From: Theocolax elegans
Taxonomy: Eukaryota > Arthropoda > Insecta > Hymenoptera > Cerocephalidae
DNA: 64,000 nucleotides
Assembly: GCA_026168455.1 (NCBI GenBank)
Contig: CM047428.1
Location: forward strand, 2,980,887 to 3,044,886
Reading direction: 5' to 3'
Part shown: one piece after another, positions 14,370 to 23,367 of the stretch
Layout of the letters: each line of letters starts with the position of its first letter
Position numbering within the stretch: the stretch's first letter is position 1
Made by a program: the position numbers and the translations under genes
The notes under the pieces: model-generated
What the model was told of the DNA's origin: nothing
What the model saw: the letters and a program-made list of their open reading frames with translations, nothing else
The model's database searches: none

Positions 14370-15972
14370 TGTAACGTGGTCCTCACTCTCGTGGCCCGTA
14401 AACCACGCTACTCGGTTCCACTTTATTTAATATATATATATGTTACCTTTAAATCCGGTAAGACCGTATTTATTATTACACTGGGCGCCAGGTCTTACCA
14501 ATACAGTTAACTTCCCGGTACGACTCCTCAGGACGTGGCTCCAACGCCAATACGGAGGTGGCGAAACCAACGACGAATCCTATTTCCTTCAGAAACACGT
14601 GGCGGTAAATTGTCGAGGTAAAGGTCGTTAAATTAGAGGACTCAATAATTTTAGTTAGATCAAATCGATAATTATTTCGATTTATTTATTTATTTAAATT
14701 TCCGATCACTATGGGTGATCACCGTTACAATTTTCGAACAACAATAAAAAGAAAAGATTTTTATTAGTAAATTCCCGCGAACTAGCCCGATCTTCCGGTC
14801 ACCGATAATTTATTATATAGAAAGGACGCAGGAGGTCTTTACGCGACGCGCAAGAAATCCCCGGCGATATGCTCGATTTACTAGTAAATTAACGGGTGGC
14901 CGTGCAGCCCACTTACCGCAACAATAAAACGATCTTCTTCCAAAAATAACGGCTCGACTACTATCACTCTCAGAACTACTACGTCTATCTATATTTCTAC
15001 AAGAAAAACTACTAACTGATCTATGGAAAAATACTTGGTGTGCTCGGTGAGACTATCCGGCTACGAATGACGATCGGGACTCGTAGCATCCCGCTCGTCC
15101 TCGTAGTTCGTTAAAACGCGGCGCTGATGGTCTTCTTCTTCCTTAATTTTCAACCAATAATATCCTCCAGGTTAATTAGATGGTTGACTATTACCGCCGT
15201 CCGCGCCATCTATTCCCGTAACAATCTTCTCTTCCCCAGTGACGGAATAACGAAATAACCCGTATTCCGTTGAGGAACTGACTTGCGCCTCCACCAATGC
15301 AACAGGTGTGTCTTCTTTCTCTCTCGTACACACACGCTGTAGATGGCTACTTCCCGCTCATTCCGTCGTTCCCCTCCTCGGTGCGCCGCCATGTGCCGCG
15401 GCGTGCATGTGCGAGAGCAGCGAGCGCCGCCCCCCCTCTCTCTGCCGCGCTGACCCTAGTATGCGAGCAGCCGGCCGAGTCGTTGCACGCGAGTCGGGCG
15501 TCGTTTGTTTACACGACGGCGGACGGGTTTTTATCTTGTGTTTGTGGAGAGTGCACCAGTTCCTGGGTCGTCATCTTCGTGGCTGCCTTCGTTCTCCATC
15601 ACCAGGTCGTCGGGAGATGGTACTGGATCTACGTGGGAACATGGTTGGACGTCGGTGGCGGTATGGTTGTATCGTTTCTTCTTTGTTATCGACTCCCTCC
15701 TTTCTCCAATACTCCGATTTCCTCAACAAATCAAATAAAACCCTATTAATTCCTTCCCTTTACGTACTAAAATATCGGTGACGAGAATGGCTCGGGCCAG
15801 GATTCGTAGCCGGTGTTTACTCTCTACCTAACCTCTATCCCTATATCCTATACATACTATCCTACACACATACATAACATCCTTATTATAACTACACTTT
15901 ATCCCTTTATCAATCCTACTATCCTAACCTTATATATATATAATATAATAATGGTGTGAGGTTTACCTCACA
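14370..15972 (-). repeat. 3' LTR (1,603 bp)
   Basis: The terminal dinucleotides are TG...CA in either orientation. On the sense (minus) strand the LTR starts with a perfect inverted repeat, TGTGAGGT-AA-ACCTCACA (15955-15972 on the plus strand). A GC-rich block lies at about 15380-15560. An AATAAA on the sense strand at 14422-14427 lies about 50 bp from the LTR's 3' end and could serve polyadenylation. Open frames inside the LTR (such as 15297-15749) run antisense and overlap one another, so they are not called as genes. Confidence 0.95.
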
Positions 15973-15975
15973 ATA

Positions 15976-15985
15976 CCCCCCTCCT
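15976..15985 (-). promoter_or_regulatory. Polypurine tract (plus-strand DNA primer site)
   Basis: On the sense strand AGGAGGGGGG is followed by TAT and then the TGTGAGG start of the 3' LTR. A purine run directly before the 3' LTR is the expected RNase H-resistant primer for second-strand synthesis. Confidence 0.85.
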
Positions 15986-16784
15986 AAGTCGGGACACACT
16001 CCTGAAAGGAGAGTGGACTGCACTTACTAACGCTTGGCCAAAGCGATACTCGTCACCGAACACGCATAACCCATAACCATAATATCCTCACATACAACAT
16101 TCCAACAACTTATAATTCATACGTCTGCCCATAAAAAAAAGAAAATATATCATCATAATAAATCTTTGTAAACATAAAATAAAATTTAATTAAATGATTA
16201 AAAAAAAAAAAAAAATAAATAATATACTCTTGGTTTACCTTCCAATACTTACTACCAATTATTCTTTTCAATTATCTTCATCTCTGATCTTCCTTCAAAA
16301 GAGAAAGATTTTCTACTAATCTAGTTTGATTCTGAATCCATATCCGTTTCTACCATCTACATTTCTACCATTACTACCATCACGTTTGACTGCCTGTCGT
16401 TAGCCTTTTCTACTATATATACTTCGACTATTACTACCATCTCGTTTGACTGCTTATCGACATCCTTTTCTACTATATAATTACTACCATTCTGATCATC
16501 ATCTGTTACCTGAAAATAAGGTTTTCTACAAATCCATTACCTGAAAATAAGGTTTTCTACTAATTATTTAATTTTCTCTCTTCCTCTTTTTTTTTTCTTT
16601 ATTTCTGGCAGGTTCCTACTATCTTCTTTCTTCCATAGATTCATCTTTCTTCTACTAAATCCGCTCGCGTTTTCTGCGTTACTGCGACCTCCGAATCCTT
16701 CCTTCGTCCTTAATTATCCCCACTTCAAATTATTGTTACCCCCGCTCAACGCGAGGTGTCTCCTCTTCTTCCCCGTGGCCCCCT
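15986..16784 (-). other. 3' untranslated region of the retrotransposon, with repeats
   Basis: No ORF. It holds a roughly 60-bp unit repeated about twice at 16372-16490 (TACTACCATC-CGTTTGACTG text on the plus strand) and two 31-bp units at 16508-16560 built on CTGAAAATAAGGTTTTCTAC. The second motif also recurs in the 5' leader of the same element (27050-27290). A long A-run occurs at about 16200-16215 on the plus strand. Confidence 0.7.
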
Positions 16785-19274
16785 TTACTTCCCTCCAGGG
16801 AATAGCACCTGGAAGACCGCCTCCCTACTCCCGGAGGGGATGTTGCGGAGGGTCTCCAGAAGCCTCAGGGCCTCCTCCGGAGTCATCGCCGGCTTAGGCG
16901 CCGCTTCCGGAGGTGCAGCGGGGGCGGCGATTGACGGACGCCTGAGAGGGACCGTCAACGAGGGGGTGATTCGGGGTCTCCTAAGAGGTGTTGGCTCCGA
17001 TGGTGTGGGTGGGGTTGGTTCCGGCTTAATGGACTCCTTTGCCGATGCGCACTGTCCCGAGTTTAACCTCCTTAGGTATTCGAGGTGCGCCTTACTACAC
17101 CTCGGGCAAGTGCGCATCGTTACGTCCCTCCGGCCGCAGTTGTAGCATATCATATGCTTCATGGGTTTGGGGCAGGATGGGTGGAAATGCCCCTTTTCCC
17201 AGCATATGAAGCACGACTTGACCGGAGGGTCGACCTTTGGGTCGATGGGTACCGGTTCCAGCCCTCCGAACCTCACCCCTGTCAATGGTGAAGGGATGGG
17301 GATGGATTTCAGGGGGTTAACCTTTGGGCCCGAATCCCACCTGGAAGCCTTCCTCGGCCTATGCTCCCCTCGTGTGGGGGATGGAGGTCGAGGTGGCGAC
17401 TTCCGGGATCCCTCGCTGCTCGTGCTGGGGCGAGATAGGCGAATCCGCTCTCTTTCCTCCTCTATTTCTCTCGCCCAGCGGGCTTCTTCCTCTTTCTTCT
17501 TCTTCTCCTCTTCCATTCTCTTCTCCTCTAACATCCTCTGTTTCCGCTCTTCTTCTTCTCTCTTCCTTATTACTGCTAGCCTATACTCTTCCTTTTCTTT
17601 CTCCCGCCTCTTCTCTTCCATCAATTTTCTTTCTTCTTCTTTCCTCCTTATTTCTACTATCCTCCTTGCTTCCTTTTCCTTCTCTTCTAAGAGCCTTTTC
17701 TTTTCTCTTTTATACCTCTCTTCTCTCTCCTGATTTTCTCGAGCCCGCTTTTCTTCCTCAAACCTTCGTCTTCGTCCTTCTTCTATAATTCTTACCCTCC
17801 GACGTTCTTCTTCTGCCTTCTTTACTCTGTTTTCTTCTTCGACTTTTTCCCTCCTACGTCTTTCTTTTTCTTCCATCTCCTTCATTATCTTCTTTCTTTC
17901 TTCTTCCTCCTTTTCTCTTCTACGCTTTTCTCTTTCTTCTTTCTCTTTTCTTTCCTTCTCTCTTTCTTCCTTCTCTTTTTCTATGCGGGCGCGTTCCTTC
18001 TCCTTCTTCCGCTGCTCCTCACGACGGATACGTTCGTCCTCCGCCTCCTGTCGTCGTCTCTGTTCCACGTAGAACGGGTCGGCAGGAGGTTCTGGAGGCG
18101 ATAAGGAGCGTGGAGGGCTCAGTCCCCCAAAATAGTCCTCCATCGTGAGGTGTCTACGCGGGTTGTACTTCCTGGCACGACGACGGGCTGCACGGCTCAT
18201 AGGTGGGTTTTCCGGAGGTAAGGGAGTGTACATCGGAATCGGCCTTGGTGGGGGGACCGTTGGGTAGCTCCGTGGCAGGCTCGCTGGTTCTGTGTTTGTC
18301 GGCCGGGCGGGTAGCCGCCTCACAGGAGCCACGGATGCTCTCGGTGCCTCCCCCTTCGGTGGCCGATCCTCCAGGATGGTGAGTACCCCGTTGGTATGGG
18401 GTTTCGCCGCTCCGTCTGAACGAGCTAGGGTGGCATACAACTCCCGTACCGCGTCCTGACTCGCCCTTTCCTCCTCGCTGACCTTGGGTTTTTCCTGAGA
18501 GGTGGAGGGAATCTCTACCCTCTCAGGGATCGCCTCACCTACTCCCGGCGCCGTCTCCTCGCTGGATGGTGGCAGCGAGGTGATAACAACCTCTTGGGTA
18601 ACGCGTATCAGGTCACCCTTGAGGTTGCGGAGGCGTTCCGGGTGAGTTGGTGGTGCAGGGGGGAGGTGACGGGGATCCCAGGGGTCTTCCTCCATGGGTT
18701 CATCATCCTGGATGGTGTTTACCTCCCTCCTTTCGGCCCAAACCTCTTGTGCCGTTTTAGGTTCAGTGGGAATTGGAGAACTCGGAGGGGCCTGCGAGTT
18801 TCCACCATCAGAGATGGCTTCCGCTCCGGCCGTCACTGCCGCGATCTCCTCTTCCTCTGGTGGCTCGTCGTCGTCCAGTGGGACATCGGCCCAAAGAATT
18901 CTTGACGGGATCGGAGGGGCTCGCGGACTTCCGCTGTTTGGGACAGCGTCGTTCCGGGCCTGCACTGCCGTCCCGTCCTCCATCACCACATCTTCGTCCT
19001 CACCGTTGAGAGCCGTGACCGGCTCTTCGCCCCCCTCTCCAGGAGGGACGATCCCGGCGGACAACATGTCCTCCCGGAACATGTTGGCCAACTGGTCGGC
19101 CCACCCAGTAGAGGGTGTCGCTTCGACACGCTCGACCACGGGCTCGTCGGGCACAGTGCCCAACCAACGGGTCAAAAGGACGACCGGATCTTCCATCAGG
19201 GGTCCTTGGGAAGCCCGAAAATGCGCCGATGTTGGTGGCAATCTGCCGTTCTTTTCTTTACGATCTTGAGACAT
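16785..19274 (-). CDS. Third ORF of the retrotransposon: proline-rich, coiled-coil, zinc-knuckle protein (829 aa)
   Basis: Layout: an acidic, proline-rich N-terminal half (about 1-390); a long charged E/K/R segment (about 405-640) predicted by composition to form a coiled coil; then two zinc modules. The first is CX2CX4HX4C (C688, C691, H696, C701). The second is CX2CX9CX2C (C710, C713, C723, C726). A proline-rich tail follows. There is no signal peptide or transmembrane segment, so it is not an envelope protein. The second module has exactly the spacing of the last module of the element's Gag, suggesting a Gag-derived nucleic-acid-binding protein, perhaps for RNA packaging or a structural role. 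It starts 79 bp after the pol stop, and a splice-acceptor-like site 2 nt before the ATG suggests a spliced subgenomic mRNA. It is visibly more GC-rich than gag and pol. The function is otherwise unknown. Confidence 0.85.
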   Translation of the reverse strand: MSQDRKEKNGRLPPTSAHFRASQGPLMEDPVVLLTRWLGTVPDEPVVERVEATPSTGWADQLANMFREDMLSAGIVPPGEGGEEPVTALNGEDEDVVMEDGTAVQARNDAVPNSGSPRAPPIPSRILWADVPLDDDEPPEEEEIAAVTAGAEAISDGGNSQAPPSSPIPTEPKTAQEVWAERREVNTIQDDEPMEEDPWDPRHLPPAPPTHPERLRNLKGDLIRVTQEVVITSLPPSSEETAPGVGEAIPERVEIPSTSQEKPKVSEEERASQDAVRELYATLARSDGAAKPHTNGVLTILEDRPPKGEAPRASVAPVRRLPARPTNTEPASLPRSYPTVPPPRPIPMYTPLPPENPPMSRAARRRARKYNPRRHLTMEDYFGGLSPPRSLSPPEPPADPFYVEQRRRQEAEDERIRREEQRKKEKERARIEKEKEEREKERKEKEEREKRRREKEEEERKKIMKEMEEKERRRREKVEEENRVKKAEEERRRVRIIEEGRRRRFEEEKRARENQEREERYKREKKRLLEEKEKEARRIVEIRRKEEERKLMEEKRREKEKEEYRLAVIRKREEEERKQRMLEEKRMEEEKKKKEEEARWAREIEEERERIRLSRPSTSSEGSRKSPPRPPSPTRGEHRPRKASRWDSGPKVNPLKSIPIPSPLTGVRFGGLEPVPIDPKVDPPVKSCFICWEKGHFHPSCPKPMKHMICYNCGRRDVTMRTCPRCSKAHLEYLRRLNSGQCASAKESIKPEPTPPTPSEPTPLRRPRITPSLTVPLRRPSIAAPAAPPEAAPKPAMTPEEALRLLETLRNIPSGSREAVFQVLFPGGK

Positions 19275-19276
19275 TT

Positions 19277-19292
19277 CTGAAACATATAAATC
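19277..19292 (-). promoter_or_regulatory. Candidate 3' splice site for the third ORF
   Basis: The sense strand reads TTTATATGTTTCAG directly followed by AA and the ATG of the third ORF. A T-rich tract ending in CAG fits an insect splice acceptor. Env genes of some gypsy-type elements are expressed from spliced RNA in this way. The matching donor, expected in the leader (26283-27586) or early gag, was not identified. Confidence 0.5.
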
Positions 19293-19353
19293 AAACCATT
19301 CGAATCTTCAACAAAAAAAAACTTTGTATTATTTACTCTTTATTTTACATTCA

Positions 19354-22300
19354 TCATCGCAACCTGGGAGGAATATATTTCTTCAAATCCGAAACGTGCA
19401 CCTTCGCATTTTTCCTACCCGAATCTATATCTAAAAGGTATACGGTTGGGGATAGGATTTTTAAAATTGCGAAGGGGCCTTCATATTTCGCTCCTAGTTT
19501 TGCCGAAAATTTATTAGCTGCGTTTGAAAGCAGGTGGGTTTTCCTCATTACTAAGTCTCCTATTTTAAATTCCGCGTGTCGTTTATTTTTATCGTAAGAT
19601 CTCTTTTGGATTATGTGAGCTTGGTCGAGGTGTTTTGCAACGAGGTCTCTAAGGGCATCTAATCTCTTAGCTCGATTAATCCAGATCTCCGGGTCTATTT
19701 TTAATATGGGTCTCTTTTCCTCTACTTCTCTTCTTAAACTCTTCACGGGATTAGGGTGTCGTCCATAGTTTAAAAATGCGGGGGAAACCTTTGTTGAGGC
19801 TTGTACCGCCGTATTTATAGCGTGTCGAAATTCGTGTATGTGTTCATCCCATGTGCGGTGGTCGTTTTTCACGAACATCGCGATCATCGTTTTTAATGTG
19901 CGATTGCAACGTTCCACGGGATTACCTTGTGGGTGGTATGGCGGGGTGGTGACGTGTTTGATGCCATATTCGTCGAGTACGGACTTTAGGAATTTATTAT
20001 CGAACTCTTTTCCGTTGTCCGATAGCAAATATTCCGGTGTTTCCCATCTAAATAGTATTAAGTCTTCCAAGGCTTTAGATACGGATTTTCCGTCGGCTTT
20101 CCTTATTGGTTTTACCTCTATCCATTTTGTAAATAGGTCTTGGAAGACTATTAAGTATTTATTTTGGCTTTTACTCGGTGGAAATTCCATAAGGTCCACC
20201 GCTACGATACACCAAGGTCTGTCTACCACCCTTGTTCCCATAAGTCCATGTTGACCAGTCTGCGGAATTTTGTATGCTTGACATGTTGCACATTGTTTCA
20301 CGTATTGATTTACGTCGTGCCACATGCCTTGCCAGTAATAGTCTCGAGCAATGCGATCATAAGTCTTTTCGATACCTGTATGGCCTACCGATGGTAAGTT
20401 ATGTGCTTCTTTTAAAACTGTTTCTTTATAATTTTCTGGTACTACTAATCTCCAATTTTCTTCTCTATTGGTGATCGGGTCCAGGAGAGGATCGTTGCGG
20501 AATTTATATAATAAATTATCTTCGATTTTCCAACTTTGATACCTTTCCGGGAATTGTTCGACTTCTTTTAATCTTCTACTATACCATTCATCTTTAATTT
20601 CTTCAAACGCTGCTGCTTCTACTAAATTATTTTTTATTGTGCTACCATCTTCTTCGTACATTCTAGAAAGAGCGTCCGGAACGTGGTTCAGAGCTCCCCG
20701 TCTATGTATGACTTCGAAATCCCATTGCATCATTTCTAGCGCCCATCGCGCTAGTCGTCCTGTTGGATCGCGGAGATTTTTCAGCCAACGCAGTGCACTG
20801 TGATCTGTAATGACGGTGAATTTGTATCCTTCTAAGTAAGGTCTTAACTTTTTTATTGCCCATAGGACAGCTAGGCATTCTTTTTCGGTTGTGGAGTAAT
20901 TCCTTTCTGCTGCCGTTAATACCCTACTTATGTACACGATCGGGTGTTCGCCGTCGTTCAAATCTTGAGTGAGTACTGCGCCGATTGCATAGTTACTCGC
21001 GTCGGTTTGGAGACAAAATGGTTTTGAGAAATCTGGTCGTGCTAGGACGGGTGCTTTTATCAACGCCTGTTTTAGGGTTTCGAAAGCTTCTTGTTGCTCT
21101 TCTTCCCACTTCCATGCGAGATCTTTCTTTAGTAGTTTCAATAGTGGAATCTTTATTTCTGAGTCCTTATCGAGAAATCGACTATACCAACCTACCATAC
21201 CAAGGAACCTTCGTAATTCTTTGATATTTCTAGGGGCTGGATAGTCTCGTATCGGAGCCGTTTTGTCTGGATCTGGTCTCAAACCATCTTTATCTAATAT
21301 ATAACCCAAATATGTAACACTAGAACAGCAAAACTCACATTTTTCTCGGTTCACGGTCAGTCCGTGTCTCACTAATTTCCTTAATACCTCGTCTAACCAT
21401 CGTATATGCTCTTCGAACGTCTCCGTTGCTATGATAATGTCGTCCAAATAGCCAAATACGTAAGGTACGTATTCCGGTCCGAATAGAGCATCTATCAGGC
21501 GTTGGAACGTCATTGGAGCATTTGTTAGTCCGAAGGGCATTCTGGTGAATTGGAATAGACCTTTGCCTGGAACTGAGAAAGCAGTAAATCGTTTGCTGGA
21601 TTTATCCAATGGAATTTGGTAAAAAGCCTGTCGCAAATCGATTTTTGAGATGAAACGGGCGTGTCGCATCCTGTCTAAGATTGTGTCCATGTTGGGTACT
21701 GGGTATGCATCTCTTATGGTTTGTTTATTTAGGTCTCTGTAGTCTATGCAAAATCTGTAGGTTCCGTCTGATTTCTTGACCATTACAGGAGCACTCGTAT
21801 AGTCACTTGCTGATTGTTCTACTATCCCTTCGTTCCATAGTCTTTCTACTTCTTCGTGGGCGTTTTGAACCATCGCTGGTGACATTCTACGTAGTTTATG
21901 GCGAACTGGTAGTGATCCCGGTATCACGGCTATATGATGTTCTATCATGTCCGTCATTCCTGGAGTTTTCGACGGTGTCGGTAGTATCTTTGATACTAGT
22001 TTATCTACTTTATGTCGCTGAGGATTTGTGACTTCAGATATGCCATTGCATTCTGCAAAAATTACTGGATCTTCCGCTGTATCTTCACCTCCATACGTTT
22101 TATGCCAGGGACCTTCGTGTACGCGCCATAGACCATGTTTGTGTCTTTCGTCCACATCCCATTTTACGTAAAAGTCTTTCCCCAGCACGATATCGTGTTC
22201 GAATATTTGCTGGGCTTTGAGTTCTAACGTATCAACATGTCCGTCTACTTCTAGATTTAACTTCAATGTCCCTAAAGATTTACTTATTCCGCCATGGGCA

Positions 22301-23367
22301 TTTTTGACGTAGGAATTAGAAGGTAACAGCTTATCCTTGAATTTTTCGATTACTTTCGGTCCTGCTACTGAAATCATGGCTCCTGAGTCAAGTAATCCTC
22401 TAAATGTATGTCCTGCAATGTTTAATCGAACAAAACCTCTATTTTCCAAACTGGCTTCCGCTACATTTTTTTCTTTTTCCGTTACTTCAATTTCTTCTTT
22501 TACTATTTTTTCTTTATTTTTATTAAGGTTAATATCTACCAGGTTTTCGTTCTTATTGTTTTTACTACCAAAGCTTTTATCTTTTTCGTCTATTACTTCT
22601 GTATTTTTACTTCTACTATTTTCATCCGTGCTTTTTCTACTATTTTTATCATCATTACCTCTAATATTTTCACTACCATTATTTTTATCTTTAATTCTAT
22701 TCTCGTCTTCGATTTTCCGCCATTCCGTCCAGTCTAATTCAATCTCTCTTTTAGCGTTTTGGGATTTAATGACAGATTGTTTTGAGGTGTCCCGTTTTGT
22801 CAATATATCTATAGAGTCTGCAGTATTCTTCAGTAATATACCGGCCTTATCTATAGTATAAAGTTTTTGGGTATCCTCGTTACTATATATCTGTTCATGT
22901 AGATCCTCCATTGCTGAGAGTAGTATTGGTTTGGTACTGGAATCGGCTTTTTGTTCTTCCTCAAAAATTTCTACTACTTCTTTACTTGGGGTAAACGATT
23001 TCAGGGTGATACTATTATTACACCCGGTAACGTTTCCCTTTTTCAGTTCTGACCTCAAATTTGTGATTATTTTCGTACTAACTTCCTTTGATGCTTCTGG
23101 TAGTTTCATTTGTTCTTCCATTGTTTTTCTTAGTACTTCGTTCATCCTGTCTGTCCAGTTAACTTTCTCTTTTTTCTGTGGTTTTTGATTTAATTTTTCT
23201 TGTAATTCTTCAAAAAATGATTTTTCGTGTTGTTTCTTTTCTTCGTTTACTGCCTGTTGCCGAATTGTTGGGACCCTTGGGGAAGCTGCTGTGAGGTGAT
23301 CGGTCCCTGTTGTACCCCAGCATTGGCGTTTCCCCAATTGTCTCTTAATTGGGCGCAATTTGGACAA
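19354..23367 (-). CDS. Pol polyprotein: aspartic protease, reverse transcriptase, RNase H, integrase
   Basis: Residues are numbered from the first open codon (TTG at 23367, just after an in-frame TAA). The lack of a credible ATG there argues for expression by -1 frameshifting from gag. Seen in order: a charged linker; protease with LLDSGA near residue 325; RT with the catalytic YLDD at 640-643 and preceding FTRMPFGLTNAP; RNase H with QTDAS near 788 and TDHSALRW; integrase with an HX6H...CX2C zinc finger, then catalytic D near 1054 (AVDLMEF), D near 1117 (SDNGKEF) and E in NPVERCNR, with a D-to-E gap of 34 residues; and a C-terminal EGPF (GPY/F-type) module. No chromodomain was seen. All the key residues are present, so it is probably active. 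It copies the element's RNA in virus-like particles and integrates the DNA. Confidence 0.97.
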   Translation of the reverse strand: MSKLRPIKRQLGKRQCWGTTGTDHLTAASPRVPTIRQQAVNEEKKQHEKSFFEELQEKLNQKPQKKEKVNWTDRMNEVLRKTMEEQMKLPEASKEVSTKIITNLRSELKKGNVTGCNNSITLKSFTPSKEVVEIFEEEQKADSSTKPILLSAMEDLHEQIYSNEDTQKLYTIDKAGILLKNTADSIDILTKRDTSKQSVIKSQNAKREIELDWTEWRKIEDENRIKDKNNGSENIRGNDDKNSRKSTDENSRSKNTEVIDEKDKSFGSKNNKNENLVDINLNKNKEKIVKEEIEVTEKEKNVAEASLENRGFVRLNIAGHTFRGLLDSGAMISVAGPKVIEKFKDKLLPSNSYVKNAHGGISKSLGTLKLNLEVDGHVDTLELKAQQIFEHDIVLGKDFYVKWDVDERHKHGLWRVHEGPWHKTYGGEDTAEDPVIFAECNGISEVTNPQRHKVDKLVSKILPTPSKTPGMTDMIEHHIAVIPGSLPVRHKLRRMSPAMVQNAHEEVERLWNEGIVEQSASDYTSAPVMVKKSDGTYRFCIDYRDLNKQTIRDAYPVPNMDTILDRMRHARFISKIDLRQAFYQIPLDKSSKRFTAFSVPGKGLFQFTRMPFGLTNAPMTFQRLIDALFGPEYVPYVFGYLDDIIIATETFEEHIRWLDEVLRKLVRHGLTVNREKCEFCCSSVTYLGYILDKDGLRPDPDKTAPIRDYPAPRNIKELRRFLGMVGWYSRFLDKDSEIKIPLLKLLKKDLAWKWEEEQQEAFETLKQALIKAPVLARPDFSKPFCLQTDASNYAIGAVLTQDLNDGEHPIVYISRVLTAAERNYSTTEKECLAVLWAIKKLRPYLEGYKFTVITDHSALRWLKNLRDPTGRLARWALEMMQWDFEVIHRRGALNHVPDALSRMYEEDGSTIKNNLVEAAAFEEIKDEWYSRRLKEVEQFPERYQSWKIEDNLLYKFRNDPLLDPITNREENWRLVVPENYKETVLKEAHNLPSVGHTGIEKTYDRIARDYYWQGMWHDVNQYVKQCATCQAYKIPQTGQHGLMGTRVVDRPWCIVAVDLMEFPPSKSQNKYLIVFQDLFTKWIEVKPIRKADGKSVSKALEDLILFRWETPEYLLSDNGKEFDNKFLKSVLDEYGIKHVTTPPYHPQGNPVERCNRTLKTMIAMFVKNDHRTWDEHIHEFRHAINTAVQASTKVSPAFLNYGRHPNPVKSLRREVEEKRPILKIDPEIWINRAKRLDALRDLVAKHLDQAHIIQKRSYDKNKRHAEFKIGDLVMRKTHLLSNAANKFSAKLGAKYEGPFAILKILSPTVYLLDIDSGRKNAKVHVSDLKKYIPPRLR

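Noticed and set aside
15297..15781. 150- and 157-residue open frames in the LTR (and copies at 28535-29019)
   Set aside because: They run antisense to the element, overlap in different phases in a GC-rich block, and show no domain.
17161..17788. 190- and 154-residue serine/leucine-rich frames opposite the third ORF
   Set aside because: Antisense shadows of its GAA/GAG-rich coiled-coil codons.
16785..19274. Third ORF as an envelope gene
   Set aside because: No signal peptide, hydrophobic fusion segment or transmembrane anchor; it has zinc knuckles and a coiled coil instead.
23365..23367. TTG as an independent pol start codon
   Set aside because: It is only the first codon after a stop; the phase-correct slippery heptamer explains pol expression better.
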